Both the position numbers and the translations under genes were made by a program. From an uncultured Prevotellaceae bacterium (GTDB taxonomy: Bacteria; Bacteroidota; Bacteroidia; Bacteroidales; UBA932), in assembly GCA_900314395.1 (NCBI GenBank), contig OMVB01000185.1:1-39409 (forward strand): 39,409 nt of DNA, written 5' to 3'. Of this stretch, positions 9,247 through 17,806 are shown piece after piece. The first letter of the stretch is position 1, and the number at the start of each line of letters is the position of its first letter. Below the pieces are notes generated by a model. That model was not told the DNA's origin. It saw nothing but the letters and a program-made list of their open reading frames with translations, and did no database searches.

Positions 9247-10161
9247 TCAGAATTCAAACCTTAGCGCTATCGGCAGATGGTCGGACACTCCGCCCGCGTA
9301 CCGTGGCCCCGTATAAGTGCGCATCGGCTTTTCTCCTGAATGGACATTGTCCCTTGTCATAAGGAAGGGGACTTTCATTATCTTCATTTCTGCCGATGCC
9401 CCTTCCGGCACATAGAAGTGGTCTATCAGCTCCCAGCGGCCCTCGTAACGGATGGTTCCCTTGCCCTGCTTTGCCAACGGCAGGGCAAGGTTTTTGAGGC
9501 CGAGCTGCTCGCAGAACTCTGCGTAGACAGGCCTGTCCGGGGTGTCGTTGAAGTCTCCCATGGCAATCAGGCGGCCGCCGGCGCGGCGCACAGAGTCCGC
9601 GACTGCGGCAAGCGCCTCCAGCGCGGCCTTGCGGCGCCAGTCCGAATCCCCGCCGCCGAACTTTGATGGGTGGTGGTTTACGGCCAGGGTAATGGTGTCG
9701 CCCTCCGCCGTGACAAAGTCCCCAACCAGAATATCACGAGTACGGAGTGTATCAGCACCGCGGGAGGCCTCTACCTTCACCGGCCTTGCGGCCAGAAGCC
9801 GCAGCCGGCTCTTCCGGTAAATCAGCCCCACATCTATGCCCCTTCTGTCCGGCGACTCAAAATGCACTGTTTCATAGTCCAGCTTTTCAAGTATGGTGTA
9901 CTTAAGCAGGCAGCGGAGCACGAACCGGTTCTCCAGCTCCGCAAAGCCCACGGCGTCCGGGAGGCCGCCCGTTTCCTGAGCGCACCATAGCAGGGCTTTG
10001 GCGGCATCGGCACATTTTTTCCTGAAGCGCCGGTATGTCCAGTGGCGTTCGCCGGTGGGGGTAAACACCACATCGTACCCGGAACCGTCGGACCGCCAGT
10101 CAAAAAAATTTTCCATGTTCCAAAAAAACACCGATATTGCCAAGACCCACAAAGCTTTCAT
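9247..10161 (-). CDS. Exported endonuclease/exonuclease/phosphatase-fold protein
   Basis: A 304-residue member of the DNase I-like (EEP) phosphoesterase superfamily. Core motifs are in order: NMENFFD with Asn15, AELEN with the metal-binding glutamate, RRGIDVGLIYR, NHHPSKFGG, MGDFNDTP and the C-terminal GGVSDHLPI with the catalytic Asp-His pair. The hydrophobic start MKALWVLAISVFFW looks like a signal segment but runs directly into the first catalytic strand, leaving no spacer for cleavage. It could be an uncleaved anchor or simply a hydrophobic first strand. Relatives hydrolyse nucleic acids or phosphoesters; the substrate here is unknown. It is divergent from ychF across a 133-bp spacer. Confidence 0.88.
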   Translation of the reverse strand: MKALWVLAISVFFWNMENFFDWRSDGSGYDVVFTPTGERHWTYRRFRKKCADAAKALLWCAQETGGLPDAVGFAELENRFVLRCLLKYTILEKLDYETVHFESPDRRGIDVGLIYRKSRLRLLAARPVKVEASRGADTLRTRDILVGDFVTAEGDTITLAVNHHPSKFGGGDSDWRRKAALEALAAVADSVRRAGGRLIAMGDFNDTPDRPVYAEFCEQLGLKNLALPLAKQGKGTIRYEGRWELIDHFYVPEGASAEMKIMKVPFLMTRDNVHSGEKPMRTYTGPRYAGGVSDHLPIALRFEF

Positions 10162-10233
10162 AGTTTCGCATTTTTATAAGGCCATAAAGGTTAACATTTC
10201 TTTTTACAAATAGGATAAGATTTGTATAATTCT

Positions 10234-10241
10234 TATTTTTG
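10234..10241 (+). promoter_or_regulatory. -7 promoter element TATTTTTG for ychF
   Basis: Matches TAnnTTTG, 53 bp upstream of the ychF ATG. I see no convincing -33 element at the normal distance. Confidence 0.45.
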
Positions 10242-10294
10242 CAGTTGCAATTGCTTTTTATGAATATTAAGATTTATAAATCTTTAGATTTGAT

Positions 10295-11398
10295 ATGTCT
10301 CTGAAATGCGGTATCGTAGGGCTTCCTAACGTAGGAAAATCCACATTATTCAACTGTATAAGCTCCGGGAAGGCCCAGAGCGCAAACTTCCCTTTTTGTA
10401 CCATAGAGCCAAACCTGGGCTCCACAAATGTGCCGGACAAGCGCCTTGAGGTGCTTACAGATATCTGCAAGCCGCAGAGGACTATCCCGGCCACAGTGGA
10501 CATCGTGGACATCGCCGGCCTTGTAAAGGGCGCAAGCAAGGGAGAAGGCCTTGGCAACCAGTTCCTGGCCAACATCCGCGAGACCGACGCTATCCTGCAC
10601 GTGCTCCGCTGCTTTGACGACGGCAACATCGTCCATGTCGATGGCAGCGTTGATCCGGTGCGCGACAAGGAAGTAGTTGACGTGGAACTTCAGATTAAAG
10701 ACCTGGAGACCGTTGAGGCCCGCCTGGCAAAGGTCCAGAAGCAGGCCAAGATAGGCGCAGACAAGGAGGCCAGGAAGCTTATGGAGCTTCTTGAGCGTTA
10801 CCGCGCCGCGCTGCTGGAGGGCAAAAACTGCCGCAGCGTAGAGTTTAACAACGACGAGGAAGCTGCTATGGCCAAGGATCTTTACCTGCTTACCAACAAG
10901 CCTGTAATGTATGTCTGCAACGTGGACGAGGCTTCGGCCGCCAAAGGCAACGCTTATGTCGATGCCGTACGGGAGGCTGTCAAGGACGAGGATGCTGGTA
11001 TTCTGGTGATAGCCGCAAAGACAGAATCCGATATCGCAGAAATCGAGGATTATGAAGACCGCAAGATGTTCCTGGACGAGCTTGGGCTTGAAGAGTCCGG
11101 CGTTACCCGCCTTATCCAGGGAGCCTACAAGCTACTTGGTTTGCAGACCTTCTTTACTGCCGGCGCAGACGAGTGCCGCGCCTGGACTATCCGCAAGGGT
11201 GATAAGGCGCCCAGGGCCGCAGGAACCATCCATACGGACTTTGAGCGTGGTTTTATCCGCGCCGAGGTTATCAAGTACGACGATTTCGTCGCCCTTAAGT
11301 CAGAGGCGGCTTGCAGGGCTGCAGGAAAGCTTTCTACGGAGGGTAAGGAGTACGTTGTGCAGGATGGCGACATAATGCACTTCCTCTTTAATGTTTAG
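10295..11398 (+). CDS. ychF: YchF/OLA1-family ATPase
   Basis: A 367-residue Obg-related P-loop protein. The G1 loop is GLPNVGKST at residues 8-16; the G3 region is [20 protein letters not shown]. The G4 position reads NVDE instead of NKxD, the change that makes YchF/OLA1 proteins prefer ATP. A helical insert (about 120-200) and a C-terminal TGS domain ending [13 protein letters not shown] complete the usual layout. The family binds ribosomes and has been linked to stress and redox response. It is a single plus-strand gene in a minus-strand neighbourhood, and is followed by a dispersed repeat and a shared terminator hairpin. Confidence 0.97.
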   Translation: MSLKCGIVGLPNVGKSTLFNCISSGKAQSANFPFCTIEPNLGSTNVPDKRLEVLTDICKPQRTIPATVDIVDIAGLVKGASKGEGLGNQFLANIRETDAILHVLRCFDDGNIVHVDGSVDPVRDKEVVDVELQIKDLETVEARLAKVQKQAKIGADKEARKLMELLERYRAALLEGKNCRSVEFNNDEEAAMAKDLYLLTNKPVMYVCNVDEASAAKGNAYVDAVREAVKDEDAGILVIAAKTESDIAEIEDYEDRKMFLDELGLEESGVTRLIQGAYKLLGLQTFFTAGADECRAWTIRKGDKAPRAAGTIHTDFERGFIRAEVIKYDDFVALKSEAACRAAGKLSTEGKEYVVQDGDIMHFLFNV

Positions 11399-11424
11399 AT
11401 CCTTCGACTTCGCTCAGGATGACA
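11399..11424 (+). repeat. Dispersed hairpin repeat, copy with ATCCT/AGGAT arms
   Basis: ATCCTTCGACTTCGCTCAGG and the following ATGACA form one copy of a repeat also seen at 31658-31682 and, on the minus strand, at 37240-37264. The outer arms are ATCCT and AGGAT here but ATTCT and AGAAT in the other copies, so both sides of the stem changed together. It starts one base after the ychF stop codon. Confidence 0.75.
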
Positions 11425-11460
11425 GAAAAACGGCCGGATTAAATCCAGCCGTTTTTCTGT
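11422..11460. terminator. Bidirectional terminator hairpin between ychF and the serine hydrolase gene
   Basis: A perfect 13-bp inverted repeat, ACAGAAAAACGGC at 11422-11434 and GCCGTTTTTCTGT at 11448-11460, with a further GGAT/ATCC pairing inside and a TAA loop. The stem gives an A-run on one side and a T-run on the other, so it can end transcription from both directions. The right arm includes the last codons of the serine hydrolase gene. Confidence 0.8.
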
Positions 11461-12578
11461 AGTATCTGGTCTACTTTGTCTGCGACAGCGTCGCGGTCCC
11501 AGTAGAACTGGTTTGCGAAGATAAGGTAGAAGACGTCCTTCTCCGGGAATCGGCCTTCAAAGATATGGAAGCCGCCGTTGTCTCCTGTGTGATAAATCTT
11601 CAGGGGCCTGTCCGGGCGATGCTCTATAAACCAGCCGTAGCCGTAATCGGTATAAGGAATATCAGTTGCAATATGGCCAGTATGGGCCTCTTTCCTCATT
11701 TCGGAAGAAATAAGGACATCGCTATAAAGCGCCTTATCCCAGTTTACAAACTCAAGGCCTGTCGTATAAATGCCGCCATCGGCCTTTGTGCCGAAGAAAG
11801 TGTCCTCTCCGAAGTCGAATTCCTCCCAAACCTCGCCTTTGCCCTTGATGTAGCCGTGGGCCATGTTGGGGATCTGGCGGTCAGGCTCAAAATAAAGCGT
11901 TCCGGGCATTCCGGAGGGCAGGAAAACGTGCTCCCGCATCCAGTCGTCGAACTTTTCCCCGGTAACCTGCTCCACTATTCCAAGGATAAGCTGGAAGGTA
12001 GGGTTCTGGTACTCATAGGCGGTACCGGGCTCGAAGGCCAGGGAATCCAGGGTTTCATAAAAACGCCAGGATTCTTCCTCCTCACAGTAAAGCTTGTAAT
12101 CGTCCAGAGTATCGAAAATAGAAGTATTCTGGGCGCGGTATTTCACCCACTCCTTCTCTGTACGGGGCCTGCTGTCCGGCAGACCGGAAGTATGGGAAAT
12201 AAGGTTCCTGAGTGTTATGCGCCCGAAGAACTCTGCCTTGAACTGGGGAAAATACTTGTTTACAGGGTCGTCCAGGGATATCTTTCCTTCCTCCGCAAGG
12301 ATGAAAAGCGCCATGGCGGAAAACTGCTTGGACACGGAGCAGATATTGAACATCGTAGTGTCCGTAATAGGAGCACCGGTCTCAAGGTTGGCCAGACCGA
12401 AACCTTTGTCATAGACAATCTTACCGTCCTTTTCAACGATAACCAGGGCTCCGGGGGCGTCGGATGCAAACAAACCGTGGAAGAGCTCGTCAAGTGAGCC
12501 TTCCACGGTGTTTTTTTGTCCACATGCTGCCACCAGAATAGCGGCGGCCGCAATAAGTATGGAAGAAAGGCGTCGCAT
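11439..12578 (-). CDS. Serine hydrolase lipoprotein (class C beta-lactamase fold)
   Basis: A 379-residue exported lipoprotein: the signal MRRLSSILIAAAAILVAAC has a lipobox with Cys19. The domain is of the beta-lactamase/penicillin-binding AmpC-like type. The active-site SxxK is SVSK at 81-84 in FNICSVSKQFSAM, the second motif is YQN at 190-192, and HTG at 330-332 stands where KTG is found in beta-lactamases. HTG is common in esterases and D-aminopeptidases of the fold, so antibiotic hydrolysis should not be assumed. It is 3 bp downstream of the PpiD-like gene and may share its transcript. Its last codons lie in a terminator hairpin. Confidence 0.9.
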   Translation of the reverse strand: MRRLSSILIAAAAILVAACGQKNTVEGSLDELFHGLFASDAPGALVIVEKDGKIVYDKGFGLANLETGAPITDTTMFNICSVSKQFSAMALFILAEEGKISLDDPVNKYFPQFKAEFFGRITLRNLISHTSGLPDSRPRTEKEWVKYRAQNTSIFDTLDDYKLYCEEEESWRFYETLDSLAFEPGTAYEYQNPTFQLILGIVEQVTGEKFDDWMREHVFLPSGMPGTLYFEPDRQIPNMAHGYIKGKGEVWEEFDFGEDTFFGTKADGGIYTTGLEFVNWDKALYSDVLISSEMRKEAHTGHIATDIPYTDYGYGWFIEHRPDRPLKIYHTGDNGGFHIFEGRFPEKDVFYLIFANQFYWDRDAVADKVDQILQKNGWI

Positions 12579-12581
12579 CTC

Positions 12582-14390
12582 CTAGAAGAAGCGGGCCCTG
12601 TGGTCCTGAACCTCGGCCTCCTGCATCATTACAGGGATAATACCCTGGGTTGAGTACAGTGCATACTGGGAAGCTGCGGTCTTGGCATCATCCTCTGTGT
12701 AGAAAGCGCCTGTATCGCGGGCGTTAACCTTGAAGATATATGTGCCGATAGCGCCTGCAACAGGTCCGCAAACCTTTCCGGGTTCTGCAGCGCATACTGC
12801 GCCGATAAACGCGTTGTCAAGGCTCTGGTTATTCATTGAAGAGAAGGTGATACCGCTGCGGGTGCTTACAGGAGTGTTGAGTTTCTCTGCAATCTCCTCA
12901 AGAGTGGTAAGACCGGCGATCTGCCCTGCAACATCCTGGGTCTTCTTCTGTCCCAGCTTGATGTAATAAAGCTGCTGACGTATGTCGTTTGCAACCTCAT
13001 TAAGGGAAGCGATGCCTTCCTCATGAACACCGGTAACAACTGCCACTACGTGGTATTTGTTGTCGATGGTCTTGATGTCTGAAACGGCACCTGTCTTGTT
13101 CTCAAACGCCCAGTTGGTGATAACCTTGGCATTGTTGATAGAACCAAGATTGTCTACGCCCTCTGTAAGATGAGGATATGAGTGAGAGTAAACACCAAGG
13201 GTGTCGAGAGCCTTGCGGTAAGCCTCAAGGCCGCCGTGTGCCGCAGCAGCGAAGTTGGTAGCCTGCTGGTAAACGGCGTTGGCTGTCTCGTTTCCGGGCT
13301 GTGCGGTCATCTGGAAGATGGCAACCTGCTTTACAGGAGCCTGGTCTTTTTCTGCCTTCACACCCATAACCTTTGCAAAGAAGAACTTGCTTCCGGCCTG
13401 GATAACGTCGGATACAGCGCCTTCCCCGTTATTCTCTACGAATGCGGCAAGGTCAGGGTTGATACCCTTGAGTTCTGTCTCTGTGTACCATTTATCCTCT
13501 TCGTAAGCAATCTCTGAACGGTTCCTGCTAAGGTAAGCCTTTACGTTGTCTGCCTCTGCGAAGCCGTTGTAAACCCTGCCGACGAAGTCCTTTACAGACT
13601 CGATGTCCTTTGCAGAAGGAGTGGTCTCGAATACAACGTACTCGATGTCGCGGCTGGCAATCTGCTGGAAGAACTTCTTATGGCTGTTGTAGTACTCCTT
13701 GATCTCTGAATCGCTTACAACAACTGTTGAATCCTGCTCGAAGCCGTAAGGGAGCATGATGAACTCTACCTCGTTGGTGGTGTTGTTTTCCTCTATGTTC
13801 TTGCGAACCTCGTAAGGAGTGGCAACACTGGCTGCTGCGAAGAGAGAGTTATACTTGTTGATGTACTGCTGGTTGTAAATGGTGTTCAGCAGGTTGTCCC
13901 AGTAAAGACGGAGCTGGGGATTGCTCTTTGACGCCTGGCCAATCTCCACTACCTTGTCGGTAGAGAAGTTGCCGTCCTCGTCGAAGAAGAGAGGATTCCT
14001 GGAAATCATAGGGGAGATCATGCTTCCGGTAGTAAGAGCTACCTTTTCGTCCTCACCCAGCCTGATTCCGGCTTTCTCTGCATTCTTGATGAAGAGGTTT
14101 TTGATGATGATATCCTGCCATGCAGCGTCACGGAGCTGTTCCTGCTGCTGGGCGTTAAGTGTGCCCAGGCCGGATATTTTGCTGATTTCTGTAAGTTTGT
14201 CCACGTCTGCCTTGAAGTCGTCGTATGAAATTGACTTGCCGCCAACCTTACCAACGTCGTACTTGGATGACATGCTCTGGAAAGCTCTTTCCAGGTCGTC
14301 CGGGCTGATGATGAATGAAAGAAGGCCCAGAGCGATGATGATAGACGCTCCGATACCGAACTTTACGCGAATTTTTTCAAGAACCGCCAT
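12582..14390 (-). CDS. PpiD-like periplasmic chaperone without a visible parvulin domain
   Basis: A 602-residue protein with an N-terminal membrane anchor (about residues 12-30) and a SurA/PpiD N-terminal domain: GKVGGKSISYDDFKADVDKL followed by a helix-rich part to about 200. RDIEYVVFETTPSAKDIESV (from 247) and the C-terminal half (KVITNWAFENKTGAVSD, DHRARFF) match PpiD proteins of Bacteroidota. These are usually about 110 residues longer, with a parvulin isomerase domain (QARHIL, GGDLGWF motifs) in the middle. Here those motifs are missing and the flanks join near residue 350 (AEKDQAPVKQVAIF). It probably acts in folding or quality control of exported proteins. Close relatives are annotated as peptidylprolyl isomerase; isomerase activity is doubtful for this one. 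It is the last envelope-cluster gene before the serine hydrolase. Confidence 0.85.
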   Translation of the reverse strand: MAVLEKIRVKFGIGASIIIALGLLSFIISPDDLERAFQSMSSKYDVGKVGGKSISYDDFKADVDKLTEISKISGLGTLNAQQQEQLRDAAWQDIIIKNLFIKNAEKAGIRLGEDEKVALTTGSMISPMISRNPLFFDEDGNFSTDKVVEIGQASKSNPQLRLYWDNLLNTIYNQQYINKYNSLFAAASVATPYEVRKNIEENNTTNEVEFIMLPYGFEQDSTVVVSDSEIKEYYNSHKKFFQQIASRDIEYVVFETTPSAKDIESVKDFVGRVYNGFAEADNVKAYLSRNRSEIAYEEDKWYTETELKGINPDLAAFVENNGEGAVSDVIQAGSKFFFAKVMGVKAEKDQAPVKQVAIFQMTAQPGNETANAVYQQATNFAAAAHGGLEAYRKALDTLGVYSHSYPHLTEGVDNLGSINNAKVITNWAFENKTGAVSDIKTIDNKYHVVAVVTGVHEEGIASLNEVANDIRQQLYYIKLGQKKTQDVAGQIAGLTTLEEIAEKLNTPVSTRSGITFSSMNNQSLDNAFIGAVCAAEPGKVCGPVAGAIGTYIFKVNARDTGAFYTEDDAKTAASQYALYSTQGIIPVMMQEAEVQDHRARFF

Positions 14391-14432
14391 TGTTTATACT
14401 GTTTTAATTTTTTTACAAAACTTTTTGGGGTG

Positions 14433-14440
14433 CGAAGATA
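14433..14440 (-). promoter_or_regulatory. -7-like element for the PpiD-like gene
   Basis: Read on the minus strand the bases are TATCTTCG, one mismatch from TAnnTTTG, about 42 bp upstream of the ATG. A TTG lies 12 bp further upstream. This would let the PpiD-like gene be transcribed apart from lptC. Confidence 0.4.
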
Positions 14441-14471
14441 GTAATTTTCTGTCAATTTACGCATAACTCGC

Positions 14472-15098
14472 TCATTTTTTGAGCAAAGGACCTATGAAAT
14501 TGACCGAATCTATAGCTACTTTCGTAGTATCCTGAACCACAATGAAGTAGTTGTTGAACGGCCGGAGTATGCTGGAATTGCGGGCCCTGTCGTCGGAGCG
14601 CAGTCCGTAACCCTGGATAAAGCCGTCAGGGGAATATAGGCGCACATAGCAGTCGTTATACACCTCTGCGCTGGTCCTGTTCCAGTAAATAGTATCCGTT
14701 TCTATCGTTTCCTGCTTGATTACATTGTGCAGGTAAACGTTTCCGAAGGCCATCCAAATCTCGTCCCCGGTATTTTTGTTTTTTTCGTGGCGGGCGTTGT
14801 CGCTGCGCATCTCCGTCTCCAGGAGTCCTTCCTCTGAATAGGCGAAGATTTCAAGGCCCTTGGGGAAGGTCTCCCATTCCAAGGTATCCCTTGTATATCT
14901 TTCCATAACTCCGGCCGATATGCGCATCTGGAGCAATCCGTCCTTGGACTGGACCACATACATGTTGTCCACGGTCTGGAACGGAACATCCCCGCTGAGT
15001 TTCTCTGCCGGCTGCAACTGCCCCTTGCACGAAAAAACGACGAAAGCAACCGCCGTGGCGGTTGCAATCATCTTTGCTATATGTTTGGTAGAAACCAA
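14472..15098 (-). CDS. lptC: LPS export periplasmic protein LptC
   Basis: A 208-residue protein with an N-terminal hydrophobic segment ending VVFSC (Cys24), a possible lipobox. The remainder is beta-rich and matches the LptC/OstA-like fold of Bacteroidota: SKDGLLQMRISAG, then a run of strands with EMRSDNARHEKNKNTGDEIW and GNVYLHN, and a C-terminal QGYGLRSDDR motif. LptC bridges the inner-membrane LptBFG transporter to LptA in moving lipopolysaccharide to the outer membrane. Sequence conservation in this family is low, so the call rests partly on its place between an envelope TPR gene and a PpiD-like gene, an order I associate with Bacteroidales. It starts 6 bp after the TPR gene. Confidence 0.85.
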   Translation of the reverse strand: MVSTKHIAKMIATATAVAFVVFSCKGQLQPAEKLSGDVPFQTVDNMYVVQSKDGLLQMRISAGVMERYTRDTLEWETFPKGLEIFAYSEEGLLETEMRSDNARHEKNKNTGDEIWMAFGNVYLHNVIKQETIETDTIYWNRTSAEVYNDCYVRLYSPDGFIQGYGLRSDDRARNSSILRPFNNYFIVVQDTTKVAIDSVNFIGPLLKK

Positions 15099-15104
15099 CT
15101 TATG

Positions 15105-16451
15105 CTACTTCTGGGTCCTTACGGTAGTAACGGCACGCATTCCGCCGCAAGATACAGTGTAAGACTCACCGTCTGTAAGATTATACATGAAGGCGTCCTG
15201 GGTAGAAGGGAAGTATGCCCTGTATTTTGCAATTGAAGTGTTAATCTTCTCAAGAAGCTTTTCATCTGCACCTACGCGGGCCTTCTGCATGTAATCGGTA
15301 GCAACCCAATAAGGAGCACGCCTTGCGATCTCGTCTCCTCCACAGGTTGTAGCACCCCATACGGAACCCATTACAAAGTTGGCCTCAGGAGAAAGGCTTT
15401 CGTCGAGATCAACGGCCTTCTGTGCGGCTGCAACAGCTTTTGCCTTTTGGCCGTTGGCCAGGCAGAAGTTTGCATACTGCATATTGTAGTCTGCAGCGAC
15501 CTTGGGCTCTACATTTTCTGAAAGTCTTACTGCCTCCTCAATGAATTTTTCTGCCTCGGCGACATTTCCCTGTGCAGAGTTAAGCCTGTAAAGGTAGTAT
15601 GCGCTCTGTGCAGAAGGCTCATTCCTGTGCATCAAAGTGGTTGCACGGAGGAAGAGGTCGTTGTTAACACAGTCCTCCTCCTGGGTGGATGCGTTGGACA
15701 TCATCTTCACGATGCTTGAAGCAAGGTCGATATTCTCAGGGTCGGCCTCGAAGCGGGGGGTGAACAGGGCGATAAGGTTATCGCAGCTGGCCACCTTGCT
15801 GGTGATGAACAAGCCCTCGATGTCTGACTTTGTCTTGTCGATATCTTCCTGGCTTACCTCCTTGCTGGGCTGTACTTCCTTTACGATTGCCACATTCCTC
15901 TGATAGGTTTCGATAACCTTGTCTGCGTCCATTTTGCCGTCCCTGAACAGCTCGATGGCTGCGTTGAGGTTGTTTACAAGAATACTGAGTTTGGTCTGCT
16001 CCTTGTTGGCAGCGATAACTTCCTCAAGACCGTCGTAAATCCTCTGGCTGTTTCCCTTGAAATATGTATTGATGTCAAGGCCTTTATTGTTAATAGCTGC
16101 TACTGCATATTTGGGATATGCCTTTACCCTAAGGTCGTGAAGGGTAAGAAGGGTGTCAATAAGGGCAGCCTTGTACTCTTTGTTTGCAGCATTCTTTGCA
16201 ATAAGCCTGCGCACGAGTGTTGTTCCGTCAAGAAGCAGATACTGGTTGGCGGTAGGGGCGCAGATTGAAATAGCCTTTCTCCAGTTGGGAAGAGCTGAAT
16301 CATAATTCTTCTGCTTGAAATACTCGCGGTAGTATGAAAGATAGGTTACGCAGTTTGCGGAATCCGGACCATACTTACCCTGTGCATTTGCGGTGTTACC
16401 ACCTGCAAATACCATTGCTGCAACGAAAAATCCTAAGATAAATTTTTTCAT
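15105..16451 (-). CDS. Exported tetratricopeptide-repeat protein
   Basis: A 448-residue protein with a cleavable signal peptide (MKKFILGFFVAAMVFAGGNTANAQ). The mature part begins with a cysteine-containing helical hairpin (YLSYYREYFKQKNYDSALPN) typical of a TPR unit. More helical pairs follow, clearest in AYYLYRLNSAQGNVAEAEKF and in the repeat with ANGQKAKAVAAAQKAVDLD. It probably acts as a periplasmic scaffold. It lies between an OmpP1-like outer-membrane protein and lptC with short gaps (35 and 6 bp), so a role in outer-membrane maintenance is a fair guess from context; no specific partner can be named. Confidence 0.85.
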   Translation of the reverse strand: MKKFILGFFVAAMVFAGGNTANAQGKYGPDSANCVTYLSYYREYFKQKNYDSALPNWRKAISICAPTANQYLLLDGTTLVRRLIAKNAANKEYKAALIDTLLTLHDLRVKAYPKYAVAAINNKGLDINTYFKGNSQRIYDGLEEVIAANKEQTKLSILVNNLNAAIELFRDGKMDADKVIETYQRNVAIVKEVQPSKEVSQEDIDKTKSDIEGLFITSKVASCDNLIALFTPRFEADPENIDLASSIVKMMSNASTQEEDCVNNDLFLRATTLMHRNEPSAQSAYYLYRLNSAQGNVAEAEKFIEEAVRLSENVEPKVAADYNMQYANFCLANGQKAKAVAAAQKAVDLDESLSPEANFVMGSVWGATTCGGDEIARRAPYWVATDYMQKARVGADEKLLEKINTSIAKYRAYFPSTQDAFMYNLTDGESYTVSCGGMRAVTTVRTQK

Positions 16452-16486
16452 AGTACTATTGTATTTTATTATTATTCAACTTGTTA

Positions 16487-17806
16487 CTATTCGTATCTGT
16501 GCTTCTGGAACCAAATATCGTGGATGTTGAATCCAACAGAGAACATTACGTATCTCTCTTTAATCATATTTGCTCCGCTTCCGCCTTTTTGTCCGATGTC
16601 GACTCCCAGCGAGAGGCCGTTATACCATCGGAATATAGGAAGTGTTACACCAAAAGTCACGCCAATCGAGTTCACGGCATTGCCGTTCAGCTTATAATAA
16701 GCTTTGTCATAATAAAATCCGGCCCGATAAGCACATCTGCGGAGATAGTAACGGATATCGTTCTTGTTGGGAATATATTCCGCACCGGCCCTGAAAGACT
16801 GGGCTTTTGTGCAAGTGAAGGCTGCGTTGCCGCTCTCGCTTGACAAACCGGCCACATAGTCGAAGCCGCTGCTGCTCCAGTCGGCAAAAGTATAATCGAC
16901 TTCAAATCTCCATTTGTCTCCCCTTCTGATGGCGATACCGATTCCCGTTTCCCCGGCAAGTTTTACACCTGCGTTGTTCTTTCCAAGGGTATCCAGCGAA
17001 TAGCGGAGGGTATCGGTAACGGAAGACAGTGATGAGAGTTTATAGTCTTTTATACGGCCTTTGAGCGAAGTCCTGAGCCTGTGCGTGGCACCTACGGTAA
17101 CGGTAAGTCCGTTGGAAAGCCGGGTCTCATACTGCACGCCGAACTTTCCGGTAAGCGCATTAAGTTCAAGGTCATATCCGGAATAGATGCTGTTGGAGGC
17201 CGTAGACTGCATTGTATAGGTGAAGTCCTTGTCTATCTTTCCGAAGTAATACAGGGCCTGCGCACCAACAGAGAAGTTTCCGAAGGCTATGCCTGCGCCG
17301 ACAAAAGCCTGGTACATACCGCCGGAGCCCTTTGCAGCCCTTGAAATATATCCCGTGGTGGGAAGTGTACCGCTGTTTACCTTTCCGCTGAAGTCGAAGG
17401 CGACATCGCTGAACGGGGTAAGACCCATTATGAATGCCGATTTATGATAAATCGGGGCGGTAAAGGACAGTCCGCTTATATTAAAGGTGTTGTTTGCCGA
17501 TCTTTTTCCGTTCTGGCTGAATACCTTGTTCTGGACGGACAAGTTGATATCGGCCATGAAAGCCAAGGTATCACGGGCAGTAACGGCGGCAGGGTTCAAA
17601 TAATTGATATACTGGTTATTGCGCATTGCTATACCAACGCCACCCATACTCTTGTTGTAAGCAGAGCCCTGGGTATACATATCACCTATTCCATATACCG
17701 AATACGGAGAATAGGAGTTGTGTGCACTCTCTGTCTGAGCATTCAAAACAACCCCGCTAAGCGCACCCAATATGGTGAATAACAAGTATTTACAAACTTT
17801 TGACAT
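16487..17806 (-). CDS. OmpP1/FadL-like outer-membrane protein
   Basis: A 439-residue exported barrel protein. After a signal peptide (to about NAQ at residue 25) comes NSYSPYSVYGIGDMYTQGS, then SMGGVGIAMRNNQYINYLNPA. The glycine-rich SMGGVGIA followed by NPA is characteristic of FadL/OmpP1-type transporters, in which this part plugs the barrel. The remainder is made of alternating amphipathic strands with turns (such as KRSANNTFNISGLSFTAPIY). FadL proteins take up hydrophobic compounds; the cargo here is unknown. Its start overlaps the end of coaX by 17 bp, which indicates translational coupling. Confidence 0.87.
   Translation of the reverse strand: MSKVCKYLLFTILGALSGVVLNAQTESAHNSYSPYSVYGIGDMYTQGSAYNKSMGGVGIAMRNNQYINYLNPAAVTARDTLAFMADINLSVQNKVFSQNGKRSANNTFNISGLSFTAPIYHKSAFIMGLTPFSDVAFDFSGKVNSGTLPTTGYISRAAKGSGGMYQAFVGAGIAFGNFSVGAQALYYFGKIDKDFTYTMQSTASNSIYSGYDLELNALTGKFGVQYETRLSNGLTVTVGATHRLRTSLKGRIKDYKLSSLSSVTDTLRYSLDTLGKNNAGVKLAGETGIGIAIRRGDKWRFEVDYTFADWSSSGFDYVAGLSSESGNAAFTCTKAQSFRAGAEYIPNKNDIRYYLRRCAYRAGFYYDKAYYKLNGNAVNSIGVTFGVTLPIFRWYNGLSLGVDIGQKGGSGANMIKERYVMFSVGFNIHDIWFQKHRYE

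Noticed and set aside
10589..10600. CACGTG in ychF as parS
   Set aside because: The flanks do not match the consensus.
11439..12578. Beta-lactamase resistance gene
   Set aside because: HTG in place of KTG and the lipoprotein signal fit a general serine hydrolase; resistance cannot be claimed.
14470..14484. Terminator at the end of lptC
   Set aside because: Only a 5-bp stem GCTCA/TGAGC; too weak to list.
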